Assembly: GCA_001799895.1 (NCBI GenBank)
Contig: MGUI01000071.1
Span: forward strand, 1-32,194
Direction: 5' to 3'
Length of the DNA stretch: 32,194 bases
Source of the DNA: Elusimicrobia bacterium GWD2_63_28
GTDB lineage: Bacteria; Elusimicrobiota; Elusimicrobia; Elusimicrobiales; UBA9959
In this document: piece by piece, positions 5,124 through 13,612 of the stretch
Position numbering within the stretch: position 1 is the stretch's first letter
Layout: each line of letters begins with the position of its first letter
Notes under the pieces: model-generated
What the model saw: only the letters and a program-made list of their open reading frames with translations
The model's database searches: none
Told to the model about the DNA's origin: nothing
Position numbers and translations under genes: made by a program

Positions 5124-8100
5124 TTACCTTTCCAGGGCTATCTTGAAACTCTTCGAACTGTTCTTGTCGCTGGTCTGTATGAAAGCTATGTAGACGCCGC
5201 TGGCGGCCTTGCGCCCGCTGCCGTTGAGCCCGTCCCAGTGGGCCATGCCGTTCACGTCGGCCCGGAGCGTGCGCACCAGCTCGCCGAGGAAGGTGTAGAT
5301 CCTGACCTTCGCGTAGGCCGGCAGGTTGGTGAAATGCATCACGTCCGAGACGGAGTTAGGCCTGTACGGGTTCGGGTAGATCTTCACCGCGCCCAGCCCT
5401 GCGCCGGGCTGCGACTGCATGATCTGGAAAGTGGACAAATGCCAGGTCTGGGCTATCACCCGGTTGTTGCCCGTGTCAGACACTGAAGGCAGCGGGATCC
5501 AGACGGCGTGGGCCTCGTCGTAAAGGGCCAGGATCAGTCTGGAGCGGTCCGTGCCGAGCGGCAGGTCGGAGACCCTGTAGGGCACGGTTAAGGTGATGGC
5601 GTTCAGCACCAGCGTGGGCGGGAAATGGGTGAGGGAGATGCCTATGCCCGTGGGGATAAGTTCCGAAACCGCCGAGTTGGGCGGCGCGAAGACCGAGACC
5701 GGCTCCAGCCGCAGGCGCGTGGAGCTGCCGATGGAGCCCTTCGGCAGCAGCACCGAGATAACGCCGTAGGAAGTGTTCAGCGTGATCTCGTTGGCCTGCA
5801 GGGCCAGGGCGTTGTAGAGCGAATACAGCAGCGTGTGCGTGGACCGCTCCACGTCCGCGCCCGCGGGCCAGGCGGCCTGCGCGCCGGTCTGGCCGCGGGC
5901 CTGCACCCGGATCCAGTAGGTGGCGTCTATCATCAGGTCGGAGAAGTTGCAGGTCAGGGCCTGCACCAGGCGCGAGGAATTTACAACTCCGAAATCGGAC
6001 CGCGTGGAAGCCTGCACATAGTACCAGGTGTGGGAAGAGTTGCCGTTGGACGCCCAGTTGGCCGTGAATCCGTCTATCATCATGTTCGAAAAAGTCTCGG
6101 CCTGCGGCAGTATATAGGCTGTGGTCGGCAGGGTCAGCGCGGTGCCGAGGTCGGTGGGCGGGTCGGTAGCGACGTCGGACAGGTTGATGGCGGAGACCCT
6201 GAGGTAATAGCTGGCGTTGGAAACCAGGCCGGAGAAAGAGGCCGAAAAATTCTTCGTAGTGGAGGTGAGCACGGTGCCGGAGAAATCGGTGCTGGAGGAG
6301 GCGCTGGCCAGGTACCAGGTGCCGGGATTGTTGCCGCCGCTGGTCCAGTTGGAGTTCAGCGAGTAGGCGGTTATGCCGCCGGGCGCGAGGACGCCGGGGT
6401 CGAAGGCGTCGGTGGCCATGACCGAGAAGTTTACCGCCGGGATGGGCCGGTTGCGCCGGTTGATGGCGGTCACGCGGCTGTAGTAGATGGTGTTGGGAGA
6501 CAGCCCCGAAAAAGTGGCCGAAGAGATCACGGTCGTAGAAGAGGTCAGCGGAGACCCGAAGTTGGAATTGTCGTCCATTTCCACTAAATAGCGGGTGTCC
6601 GGGGGATTGGAATTCGCCAGCCAGTTCAGGGTCATGGAATTCGGCATGAGGTTGAAGGCCTGCTCTATGGGCGGGTTCGCCAGCGTGGCCGTGGAGGGGG
6701 CGTAGGAATAATTAGTGTAATCCTCGTCGTTGACCGTGGCGATCCGGAAATAATAACTTGTGTTCGGGGCCAGCCCGGAAACGGTCAGGCTGCTCACCCC
6801 CGTGCTCTCCGTCCCGGAGGAGGAGAGCACCGGCGAGAAGGAGGGAAGGGCCGAGGCTTCGAGCAGGAACCCCTTGGCGCTGCCGGTGAAAGGCGTCCAG
6901 GACAGCGTGGCGCTGGACTGGAACACCCCGGGGAAGCCCAGGCCCGCCAGCGGGGCCGCGAGCGTCTGCCGGAACTCCGGCACGGTGTTGGAATAAATCG
7001 TGGTGCCGTTGTAGAGCGCCCCGGCGCGGAAGTAATAGGTGGTATTGGAGGAGAGGCCGCCGACCGTAAGGCTGGTGAGGGTTGCGCTGCGGGTGGCCGA
7101 GCTGAATATCAAGCCGGTGAAGAACCTGTAAACGGAAGCTTCTACCACGTGCCCGTCGGCGGCGGCGTTGGGGGTATAGTTGACGGCCGCGCTGGAGCTC
7201 CAGATCTGGTTCAGCGTCACGCCGGCCATCGGGGCGGGAAAGCCGGTTTTGGTGGAGGCCAGCACGGTGTAATTGGGGGTGCGCTCCCAGTTAAGCGTGC
7301 CCAGGCGCAGGTGGTAGGTGGTGTTGGGGGCCAGGCCGGAGAGGGTCAGCGCCCGCAGGTCTTCCTGGTAGGAGTACGAGACCGAAGAAACTATGGTGGC
7401 CGACGCGCCGCCGAAAGGCAAGGAAGACCCCTCCAGGCGGTAGCCTTCGCAGGCAAAGGCCTGCGGGGCTTCCGGCAGCGGTATAAAACTTACGGTTACC
7501 GCCTGGGCGTCCGCGTTTATATAGGCCAGGTTTTGAGAGACCGGCAGGGCCAGGGTTATGGAGGAAACTGTGGAGCTGTAATTGGGCGCGTAGGCGGTGT
7601 TCAGGGACGCCGTCCTGAAATAGTAGGTGGTATTCGGATACAGCGTGTTGATGGTCAGCGTGCTCAGGTCCGCGCGGTACGAAGTGGAGGACTCTACGGC
7701 GCCCCCGGCGAAATTACTGGTAGAGGCTTCCAGGCGGAAGCCCAGGGCGTCGGCGGCGGCCAGGGCGGTCCAGCCCAGGGAGGCCGAGCCGTCGGCTACC
7801 GCGATCCGGGCCAGGTTCTGCGGGCGCGCGCCCAGCGTGGTAAAGGTGCGCGTCTCCAGCAGGTTGGGCGTGCCCGGGTGGTTAAGCGCGCCGATCTGGT
7901 AGTAATAGGTCGTGTTGCGGGACAGCCCGCTCAGGTCCCTCGATGAAAGCGCAGCGTTATCGGTGGTCCAGGAGGCGGGGACGCTCATCGAGGCGTTTAC
8001 CGAATAGAGCAGTTTGTAGCCCTGCGAGCGGAGCGCCTGTATAGTGGCGTGGTTGAGCGCGGTCCAGGAAACGGCGGCGGTGGTTTCATGGACCGAGTGG

Positions 8101-8741
8101 GAAACTCCGGCCAGCCGCATCGCCAGCGTGGAGGTGGAGACGGGGGCGGTATAGGCGGTAAGCACGCCTGAAACGCCGCGGGCCCTGACCCTGAAATAGT
8201 AAGTGGTATTGGCGTTAAGGCCGCCCACGTTCAGGGGCGCGCCCTCCGGGTTGTTCGTCCGCGCCACCGCGTCCGGGTTTACTCCGTCGTTGTAGGCGAT
8301 ATCGTAGCTGGTCCACTCCGGGTTGCCGCCGGTGTTCCAGCCCAGGGAAGCCACGGCCGTGTAGGAAGAGTCGGCCGTGAAATAAGGCGGCTGGGAGTAG
8401 ACGCCGGAAGGCGCGGCGGCCCGGGTGGCGGTGGAATATACCGCGGAATACAGGCTGTCCGCGTCGGCCGAGGACTTGACCTTGAAATAGTAGGTGGTGT
8501 CCGGGTTGAGCGCCGGGTAGCCGGTGGCCGAAGCCGTTACGGACCCGGTGGCGGTGAGCAGCGCAAACGAGGAGGTGGTGGAGAGGGCCGCGATGAAGGG
8601 CGTGGCGCCCCCGGTCCAGGAGACGTTGACGCTGCCGGTGCTCGTGGCCGTTATCGCCGGAGTGGGGGCCGCGGCGCGCGCCGAAACAGCCGCTGCCAGC
8701 AGGCAGGCGGCGGCAATCAGCGTTTTTGCCCTATGGAACAT
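5124..8741 (-). CDS. Secreted FN3-repeat protein with FlgD/T9SS-like C-terminal domain
   Basis: This 1205-residue protein has a clear signal peptide (MFHRAKTLIAAACLLAAAVS, cleavage near ARAA). About ten FN3-like modules follow, each about 95 residues, recognised by a recurring NTTYYFRV-type strand near residues 80, 179, 278, 370, 474, 567, 662, 752, 845 and 942. A segment near 990-1110 (ITLNTSYGVISVLLPKGSIG onward) resembles a ZU5-like beta domain. The last 90 residues (KIYPNPYRPN, VRIYTFLGELVRTL, WDGLNGSGRKAASGVYI) are a FlgD-Ig/type-A-sorting-like domain of the kind used as an outer-membrane export or anchoring signal. Likely surface-exposed; adhesion or polymer binding is a guess. The start has a promoter so close that the mRNA may be leaderless. 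It is cotranscribed with the PorV/PorQ-like gene. Confidence 0.8.
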   Translation of the reverse strand: MFHRAKTLIAAACLLAAAVSARAAAPTPAITATSTGSVNVSWTGGATPFIAALSTTSSFALLTATGSVTASATGYPALNPDTTYYFKVKSSADADSLYSAVYSTATRAAAPSGVYSQPPYFTADSSYTAVASLGWNTGGNPEWTSYDIAYNDGVNPDAVARTNNPEGAPLNVGGLNANTTYYFRVRARGVSGVLTAYTAPVSTSTLAMRLAGVSHSVHETTAAVSWTALNHATIQALRSQGYKLLYSVNASMSVPASWTTDNAALSSRDLSGLSRNTTYYYQIGALNHPGTPNLLETRTFTTLGARPQNLARIAVADGSASLGWTALAAADALGFRLEASTSNFAGGAVESSTSYRADLSTLTINTLYPNTTYYFRTASLNTAYAPNYSSTVSSITLALPVSQNLAYINADAQAVTVSFIPLPEAPQAFACEGYRLEGSSLPFGGASATIVSSVSYSYQEDLRALTLSGLAPNTTYHLRLGTLNWERTPNYTVLASTKTGFPAPMAGVTLNQIWSSSAAVNYTPNAAADGHVVEASVYRFFTGLIFSSATRSATLTSLTVGGLSSNTTYYFRAGALYNGTTIYSNTVPEFRQTLAAPLAGLGFPGVFQSSATLSWTPFTGSAKGFLLEASALPSFSPVLSSSGTESTGVSSLTVSGLAPNTSYYFRIATVNDEDYTNYSYAPSTATLANPPIEQAFNLMPNSMTLNWLANSNPPDTRYLVEMDDNSNFGSPLTSSTTVISSATFSGLSPNTIYYSRVTAINRRNRPIPAVNFSVMATDAFDPGVLAPGGITAYSLNSNWTSGGNNPGTWYLASASSSTDFSGTVLTSTTKNFSASFSGLVSNASYYLRVSAINLSDVATDPPTDLGTALTLPTTAYILPQAETFSNMMIDGFTANWASNGNSSHTWYYVQASTRSDFGVVNSSRLVQALTCNFSDLMIDATYWIRVQARGQTGAQAAWPAGADVERSTHTLLYSLYNALALQANEITLNTSYGVISVLLPKGSIGSSTRLRLEPVSVFAPPNSAVSELIPTGIGISLTHFPPTLVLNAITLTVPYRVSDLPLGTDRSRLILALYDEAHAVWIPLPSVSDTGNNRVIAQTWHLSTFQIMQSQPGAGLGAVKIYPNPYRPNSVSDVMHFTNLPAYAKVRIYTFLGELVRTLRADVNGMAHWDGLNGSGRKAASGVYIAFIQTSDKNSSKSFKIALER

Positions 8742-8747
8742 GTTTAT

Positions 8748-8775
8748 AGTCTAACAGAGCGCAGTTAAAATTCAA
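8748..8775 (-). promoter_or_regulatory. Promoter TTGAAT-16-TAGACTATA for the FN3 operon
   Basis: Read leftward: TTGAAT (8775-8770), a 16-nt spacer, then TAGACT (8753-8748), with ATA following. The expected start point falls at or within a base or two of the ATG at 8741. The same form precedes two other exported-protein genes in this window. Confidence 0.55.
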
Positions 8776-8817
8776 TGACTAATATGTTACAGAAAACGGC
8801 GGCTTGGCGGCCCGCAG

Positions 8818-8847
8818 TTGCACGGGGCGCGGTTTCTATTATATTAT
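8818..8847 (+). promoter_or_regulatory. Promoter for the DUF4185-like gene
   Basis: TTGCAC (8818-8823), an 18-nt spacer and TATTAT (8842-8847) lie in an AT-rich island; an overlapping TATAAT is at 8845-8850. The leader to the ATG at 8886 would be about 32 nt and carries CGGAG. Confidence 0.5.
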
Positions 8848-8885
8848 AATTTAAATTTACACGGGTCCTTCCGGAGTTTACAAGC

Positions 8886-9971
8886 ATGCGGTTCCAGTTA
8901 AAAACAGCGGCGATGAAATGCGCGTGCGCGGCGGCCCTGCTGCCTCCGCTCGCGGGAGCGCTGGCGGCGCAGCCTTTCCCCGCTTTTTCCGTTTCCACCG
9001 GCGCCCCGCTGCTGGCACAGGCGGCTTCCACCAACGCGGTAGTGGGGCAGGGCGGGAATTATTCCGTGCCCCTTCCTGACGGGCGCACCCTCTGGCTGCT
9101 CAACAATATCTGGGCGGGCGAGCTGCGCCCGGACGGCCAGGCTGCCGTCTGGGGCATAGTGGACGGCGGCGCGGCCCTGGTTCCCAGCACCTCCCCTTAC
9201 GGTCAGGCCGGGGCGCTGACCTTCGTGTCCGACGAGAACCGCTGGCCCCTGCCGCTGCTGTCAGGCGATCTGAAGGAATACAGCCAGGTGCGCAAGTTCT
9301 GGCCCCGGGCCGGGATCTGCCAGCCCGCCGGCTGCCATGTCTTCTACTCCATAATGAACAATTACGGCCCCGAGCCCTACGACTACTTCCGCGTCGGGCA
9401 GGGCGTGGCGGTGTCGGCCGAGCCGGCAGGCCCCTACACCAAGGCGCGCGCCGGGGTGCGCTACTCGCTCTGGAACGACATCGAGCCGGCCTTCGGCTCG
9501 GCGCTGCACGCCGACGAGGACGGCTGGGTCTACGTCTACGGCCGCGTCATGAGCGCCCCGGGCGAATACGCCGCCCGCCTGGCCCGCGTGAAGCCCGGCG
9601 GTCTGGCCGCCCGCGAAAAGTATTCCTATTACGCTCCCTCCGACTCTACCGGGGCCTGGACTTCGGACATCTCCGAGGCCGCGGACGTGCTGCCCGGCAT
9701 GCCGGAGGAATTTTCGGTTTCCTACAACGAGCATTTGAAGTCCTACCTGGCCGTCTATTCCGACCCGGACGGCGGCCGCGCGCTGGCGCGGCTGGCCCCT
9801 TATCCCTGGGGCCCCTGGGGCGAGCCCGCCCCGCTGCTGTCCTGCGCCAAAGAGGACTACTGCTACGGGGCCAAGGAGCAGCCCGGCTTCGCGGCCGAAG
9901 GCGGCAAGAAGATCTTCGTGACGATTGAGAAGAAGAACGCGCCGTACCTGTACGACATTATTTTCGAGTGA
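8886..9971 (+). CDS. Exported DUF4185-like protein, probable beta-propeller
   Basis: This 361-residue protein has a signal peptide ending near GALAAQ. Repeated motifs such as GRTLWLLNNIW, GWVYVYGRVMS, SYNEHLKSYLAVYSD and PWGPWGEPAPLLSC match the five-bladed-propeller pattern of DUF4185 and glycosidase-like proteins. Active-site residues cannot be assigned. Cys pairs (ICQPAGCHVF; SCAKEDYCYG) could form disulphides in the periplasm. CGGAG sits about 10 nt before the ATG. The stop codon is only 7 bp before the butyrate kinase start, so the two are probably cotranscribed, an odd pairing of an exported protein with central metabolism. Confidence 0.6.
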   Translation: MRFQLKTAAMKCACAAALLPPLAGALAAQPFPAFSVSTGAPLLAQAASTNAVVGQGGNYSVPLPDGRTLWLLNNIWAGELRPDGQAAVWGIVDGGAALVPSTSPYGQAGALTFVSDENRWPLPLLSGDLKEYSQVRKFWPRAGICQPAGCHVFYSIMNNYGPEPYDYFRVGQGVAVSAEPAGPYTKARAGVRYSLWNDIEPAFGSALHADEDGWVYVYGRVMSAPGEYAARLARVKPGGLAAREKYSYYAPSDSTGAWTSDISEAADVLPGMPEEFSVSYNEHLKSYLAVYSDPDGGRALARLAPYPWGPWGEPAPLLSCAKEDYCYGAKEQPGFAAEGGKKIFVTIEKKNAPYLYDIIFE

Positions 9972-9978
9972 GGAAAAC

Positions 9979-11097
9979 ATGGCCGACTATAACATACTCG
10001 TAATAAACCCGGGCTCCACCTCCGACGAGGTCAGCTACTTCCGCGGCGAGAAAGAGGTCTTCCACAAGACCGTCCGCTACAGCCCGGAAGACATGAAGCC
10101 TTACGACCATGAGAAAATAACCGCCCAGTTCGACATGCGCAAGCGCATGACGCTGGAGGCGCTCAAGGAGCACGGCATAGACCTTAAAGAGCTGAGCGCG
10201 GTCATCGGCCGCGGCGGCCTGGTAAAACCCATCGAAGGCGGCGTCTACGCGGTGGACGACATGCTGCTGGCAGACCTGCGCGAGGGCGTGCTGGGAGATC
10301 ATTCCTCCAACCTCGGCGGCATTATCGCGCACGACATCGCGACGCCCCTGGGCATCCCTTCTTTCATCGCCGACCCGGTAGTGGTGGACGAGCTGCTGCC
10401 GCTCGCGCGCTACTCCGGCATGCCCGATAACCCCCGCATCTCCATTTTCCACGCGCTCAACCAGAAGCGCTGCGCCCGCCACGCCGCCAAGCAGCTGGGA
10501 AAGCCCTACGAGGAATGCCGCCTGATCGTCATGCACGGCGGCGGCGGCGTCTCCGTGGGCGCGCACCTGGGCGGCCGCGTTATCGACGTGAACAACGCCC
10601 TCAACGGCGACGGCCCGTTCACCCCGCAGCGCTCAGGCGGCGTGCCCGCCGGCGGGCTGGTCAAACTGTGCTTCAGCGGGAAATACACCGAGAAAGAGAT
10701 GATGCTCAAGCTCAAGGGCCACGGCGGCCTGGTGGCCTACACCGGCACTTCCGACTGCGTTGCGCTGGAAAAATACATCCTGACCGGGGAGATCAAGCCC
10801 GGCAGCGGCATCGACCCTGACAAAATGACCCGCGACGAGGCCCGCGAGGCGGTGCACGCGATGGGCTACCAGATCTGCAAGGAGATAGGCGCCCTGGCGG
10901 CGGTGCTGGAGGGCAAGGTGGACGCCATCGTGCTCACCGGCGGCCTGGCCTACGACAAGGTGCTGGTGCCCGAGATAAAGCGCCGGACCGGCTGGATAGC
11001 GCAGATCCTCTCCTACCCCGGCGGCGACGAGATGACGGCCCTGCGCACTGCGGCCGAGATAGCGCTCAGGCATCCTGGCCAGATAAAGAAATACTGA
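9979..11097 (+). CDS. buk: Butyrate kinase
   Basis: This 372-residue cytoplasmic enzyme of the acetate/butyrate kinase (ASKHA) family makes ATP and butyrate from butyryl phosphate and ADP, or acts on branched-chain acyl phosphates. The N-terminal phosphate loop VINPGSTSDEV is near residues 7-17. Further family blocks are GRGGLVKPIEGGVY, LGGIIAHDIA, ISIFHALNQK, VMHGGGGVSVGAH, NGDGPFTPQRSG and VLTGGLAYDK. Length is normal for Buk. The start at 9979 (MADYNILVINPG) is chosen because GTGAGGA lies just upstream and the family begins here; the longer upstream frame overlaps the preceding gene. The gene lies 36 bp before phosphate butyryltransferase, the usual partner. Exact acyl-chain preference cannot be read. 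Confidence 0.93.
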   Translation: MADYNILVINPGSTSDEVSYFRGEKEVFHKTVRYSPEDMKPYDHEKITAQFDMRKRMTLEALKEHGIDLKELSAVIGRGGLVKPIEGGVYAVDDMLLADLREGVLGDHSSNLGGIIAHDIATPLGIPSFIADPVVVDELLPLARYSGMPDNPRISIFHALNQKRCARHAAKQLGKPYEECRLIVMHGGGGVSVGAHLGGRVIDVNNALNGDGPFTPQRSGGVPAGGLVKLCFSGKYTEKEMMLKLKGHGGLVAYTGTSDCVALEKYILTGEIKPGSGIDPDKMTRDEAREAVHAMGYQICKEIGALAAVLEGKVDAIVLTGGLAYDKVLVPEIKRRTGWIAQILSYPGGDEMTALRTAAEIALRHPGQIKKY

Positions 11098-11133
11098 TTT
11101 GGTTTCAAATCAAACTTACTCCGGAGGACATAA

Positions 11134-12066
11134 ATGAAATTCAAGAACTTTGACGAGCTGCTGGGCATGGTGAAGGGCAAGACCAACCGCATAGTGGTGC
11201 CCGGCGCCAATAACGACGAAGTGCTGACCGCCTGCAAGATGGGCGTGGACCACAAGATCATCTCGGGCGGCATCCTGATCGGCCCGAAGGCGCAGGTCGA
11301 GGAGATGGGCAACAAGGTAGGCCTGAACCTCGCCCTCTTCGAGATCGTAGACAAGAGCGACTACGCCGAGATGTGCAATATGGCCGTGGACCTGGTGAAG
11401 GCCGGCAAGGGCGACTTCCTGGTGAAGGGCCTGGTGGACACCAAGTTCTACATGAAGGCCATCCTGCGCAAAGAAATCGGCGCCGTGGCCGAGGGCACCG
11501 TGCTCTCCCACTTCGTGCTGTTCGAGCAGGCCAATTACCACAAACTCTTCGCCGTCACCGACGCGGCCATCATGATCGCCCCGACGCTGGAGCAGAAGGC
11601 GATGATAGTCAACAACGCGGTGGACATGATGCGCATGCTCGGAGTGGAGAAGCCCAACGTGGCCGTGGTCTGCCCGGTGGAGAAGGTTAACGAGAAGATC
11701 CCGAGCACCCTCGACGCCCAGGCGCTCGCGAACATGAACAAGGAAGGCAAGATAAAGAACTGCGTAGTGGAAGGCCCCTACGACGTCTATATCTCCTTCT
11801 CCAAGGAACTGGCGGCCGAGAAAGGCATCAAGGGCGCGGTGGTGCCGGGCAATACCGACATCGCCCTGTTCCCCGACCTCGATGCCGCCAACCCGGTCTA
11901 CAAGTGCCTGAGTTTCTTCGGCGCCGGAATGAAGTCGGCCACCCTGCTGGCCGGTTCCAATATCCCAGTCATACTGCCGTCCCGCACGGACTCGCCGATG
12001 ACCAAACTGCACTCCATCGCCCTGGCCTGTTACCTCAAGGACAAAGCCGGCGTGCTGGCGAAATAA
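11134..12066 (+). CDS. ptb: Phosphate butyryltransferase
   Basis: This 310-residue cytoplasmic enzyme of the phosphate acetyl/butyryl transferase family exchanges CoA for phosphate on butyryl-CoA and so feeds butyrate kinase. Visible blocks include RIVVPGANNDEVLTAC near the start, LVKGLVDTKFYMKAIL, VLSHFVLFE, ITDAAIMIAPTL-type sequence (here VTDAAIMIAPTL), and the C-terminal GAGMKSATLLAG and PSRTDSPMTKLHSIALA. The length matches Ptb, which is shorter than most Pta proteins. GGAGGA precedes the ATG by 6 nt. It lies between buk and the SEC-C gene on the same strand. Together buk and ptb indicate fermentative or beta-oxidation-linked ATP generation from butyryl-CoA or branched acyl-CoA. Confidence 0.92.
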   Translation: MKFKNFDELLGMVKGKTNRIVVPGANNDEVLTACKMGVDHKIISGGILIGPKAQVEEMGNKVGLNLALFEIVDKSDYAEMCNMAVDLVKAGKGDFLVKGLVDTKFYMKAILRKEIGAVAEGTVLSHFVLFEQANYHKLFAVTDAAIMIAPTLEQKAMIVNNAVDMMRMLGVEKPNVAVVCPVEKVNEKIPSTLDAQALANMNKEGKIKNCVVEGPYDVYISFSKELAAEKGIKGAVVPGNTDIALFPDLDAANPVYKCLSFFGAGMKSATLLAGSNIPVILPSRTDSPMTKLHSIALACYLKDKAGVLAK

Positions 12067-12078
12067 GGAGAATTGTCT

Positions 12079-12585
12079 ATGTCATGGGATTTTTTAAAGA
12101 AGATCGTAGGCGGCAAGCAGGAAGGTAAGCGGCCCGAGGACGCGGTGTCCCAGGCCCCCGCCGCCCAGAAGCCGGCCCCCGCGCCGGCCCCGGCCGCGCC
12201 GAAGGCGCCGCCGGCCGCGGCTAAGCCCCCGGCCGCCCCCAAGGCGCCCGCCGCCCCCGCCAAAAACAAGCCGGCCTCGGAAAAGACCGACGACGAACTG
12301 GCGGCGGAGCTGGACAAGATGTCCCCGCAGATCCTGGCGCAGGCCAAGGACCCGCAGATGCGCTCGCTGATCATCGGCATCTACCGCAAGATGCTGGTGG
12401 ACGGCGTGGACGTGAGCGACGACAAAGAGGTCAAGAAGTGGATGCAGAAGCATCCCGAAGTGCTGCAGGGCGGCGAGACCGTGAAGGTGGAGACCGTCCG
12501 CCGCGAGGAACCCAAGATCGGGCGCAACGACCCCTGCTCCTGCGGCTCCGGCAAAAAATACAAGAAGTGCTGCGGCGCTAAGTAG
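12079..12585 (+). CDS. SEC-C zinc-motif protein with Ala/Pro-rich linker
   Basis: This 168-residue protein starts at ATG 12079 ([14 protein letters not shown]), 8 nt after AGGAG; an in-frame TTG at 12073 is too close to the ribosome site. Residues about 25-75 are a low-complexity Ala/Pro/Lys linker. A small helical segment follows (about 75-130, [18 protein letters not shown] to [11 protein letters not shown]). The C-terminus is a textbook SEC-C motif, [18 protein letters not shown], which binds zinc through its cysteines and in SecA contacts SecB or ribosomes. It could be an accessory factor for protein export or ribosome contact, but no function is proven. It follows ptb by 12 bp and is the last gene of the run, followed by a long hairpin and a terminator. 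Confidence 0.75.
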   Translation: MSWDFLKKIVGGKQEGKRPEDAVSQAPAAQKPAPAPAPAAPKAPPAAAKPPAAPKAPAAPAKNKPASEKTDDELAAELDKMSPQILAQAKDPQMRSLIIGIYRKMLVDGVDVSDDKEVKKWMQKHPEVLQGGETVKVETVRREEPKIGRNDPCSCGSGKKYKKCCGAK

Positions 12586-12590
12586 CAGCC

Positions 12591-12648
12591 AGGGACGTTG
12601 TTGAGTTATTGAGTTTTCAGAAAAACTCAATAACTCAACAACGTCCCT
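12591..12648. repeat. Perfect 27-bp hairpin element
   Basis: Bases 12591-12617 are the exact reverse complement of 12622-12648, with a 4-nt loop (CAGA). It is AT-richer than the surroundings, begins AGGGACGTTG and ends CAACGTCCCT. It lies 5 bp after the SEC-C stop codon and just before a separate ordinary terminator. Its size and perfection suggest a REP- or MITE-like mobile hairpin rather than a terminator; no T run follows its stem. Confidence 0.85.
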
Positions 12649-12652
12649 AAAT

Positions 12653-12682
12653 AAAAAACCCCGGTTTGCGCCGGGGTTTTTT
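12653..12682. terminator. Bidirectional terminator between convergent genes
   Basis: A CCCCGG/CCGGGG stem extended by A/T pairs (12653-12664 with 12671-12682) and a 6-nt loop gives T runs on both strands. It can end the rightward buk-ptb-SEC-C run and the leftward paralogue gene. Confidence 0.92.
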
Positions 12683-12698
12683 ATTTGCGGGAGAGTTT

Positions 12699-13523
12699 TT
12701 AGTTCCAGTTCACGGAGGGCAGTTCCGCAGGGGCCGCCGGAAGTTCCGGGGCGACCAGCTCGGGCGCCATTTTCTCGGCCATCCCTTTGTCGCTGATGGT
12801 CAGGTCCCTGAACTGGCCCAGGCCGGTGACGTCGTAGGTCCACATCGACCCGTTGGTGGAGAAGGGGGTGGAGACTATGTAGTTCAGGTCGGCCTGCAGG
12901 TGCGCCACGGGGTTGTCGGCGGAGCCCACGTTCATCGGGTCGGACATGCGCACGTTAAGCGAGAATTTCCAGCCCCACTTGATGTTCATGGTCAGAGGGC
13001 GCACGGTGAAGTTGGTGATGTAGTGGCCCCTGATGGCGTCGCTGCGCTGGGCCAGGCTGCTGAGGGGGTCGCTGGGCTCGCGTGAGGCCACCAGGTTCTG
13101 GCCGTTATAGTAGAAGGAGACGGCGTACTTGATCTTTATGACGTCCACCTGCATCAGGTTGGTGACGGTGTAGGTGTAGACCACTTCCTTCTTCTTCCAG
13201 CCGCTGAAGTTGGCCCAGTTGAAGGAGAAGCCGGGGATGGCGCTGGCGTAGGAGCTGGAGAGGCTGGCGTCCGGCTTGCCGCTGTTGATGACGTTCCAGG
13301 CCTGCACGCCGCCGTTCACTATGGCGCCTGCGCCCACCACCTTGGTCTGGGGCATGCGCAGCGGCACGGGGAAAACGTCTTTATCCGTCAGGTCGGTGAC
13401 GGTCTCTTCGGAGGTCACGGTGACGGCCGAGGTCTTGAAGTAGCCGTCGTCGGCGCCGGCGCCTGCAAAGGCGGGGGAAAACGAAACACAGAGGGCAGCG
13501 GCAGCCAGAAGTAGTTTTTTCAT
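12699..13523 (-). CDS. Exported protein, tandem paralogue 1 (uncharacterised family)
   Basis: This 274-residue protein starts at 13523 (MKKLLLAAAALCVSFSPAFA, a signal peptide). AAGGAG lies about 9 nt before this ATG, while the upstream in-frame ATG at 13547 sits next to the promoter -10 and lacks a ribosome site. The mature part has QAWNVINSGKPDASLSSSYA near the start, a central RGHYITNFTV segment, NIKWGWKFSLNVRMSDPMNVG and PVAHLQADLNY. It ends in a Pro/Ala/Glu-rich tail and PSVNWN. These blocks recur in the neighbouring gene. I recall similar exported proteins of unknown role in gammaproteobacteria (a [KA][IV]W pattern followed by WGW/WGY and N.G...PVA blocks), but I cannot verify this. Probable periplasmic or outer-membrane beta protein. 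Confidence 0.7.
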   Translation of the reverse strand: MKKLLLAAAALCVSFSPAFAGAGADDGYFKTSAVTVTSEETVTDLTDKDVFPVPLRMPQTKVVGAGAIVNGGVQAWNVINSGKPDASLSSSYASAIPGFSFNWANFSGWKKKEVVYTYTVTNLMQVDVIKIKYAVSFYYNGQNLVASREPSDPLSSLAQRSDAIRGHYITNFTVRPLTMNIKWGWKFSLNVRMSDPMNVGSADNPVAHLQADLNYIVSTPFSTNGSMWTYDVTGLGQFRDLTISDKGMAEKMAPELVAPELPAAPAELPSVNWN

Positions 13524-13553
13524 AGAGTTGTCTCCTTGTCCCTTCATGTATAT

Positions 13554-13581
13554 AGTTTAGCTTCCCTGGGGGATTGCGCAA
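13554..13581 (-). promoter_or_regulatory. Promoter TTGCGC-16-TAAACTATA for paralogue 1
   Basis: Read leftward: TTGCGC (13581-13576), a 16-nt spacer, then TAAACT (13559-13554) followed by ATA. The predicted leader of about 24 nt carries AAGGAG, which supports the start at 13523. Confidence 0.55.
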
Positions 13582-13612
13582 GTGCCCGGGGGCCTAGGCC
13601 GGGTCTGGGCCT

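Noticed and set aside
5900..8700. Tandem DNA repeats or a CRISPR-like array
   Set aside because: The periodic similarity is at protein level, from about ten FN3 modules of roughly 95 residues; the DNA is not near-identical between modules and there are no spacers.
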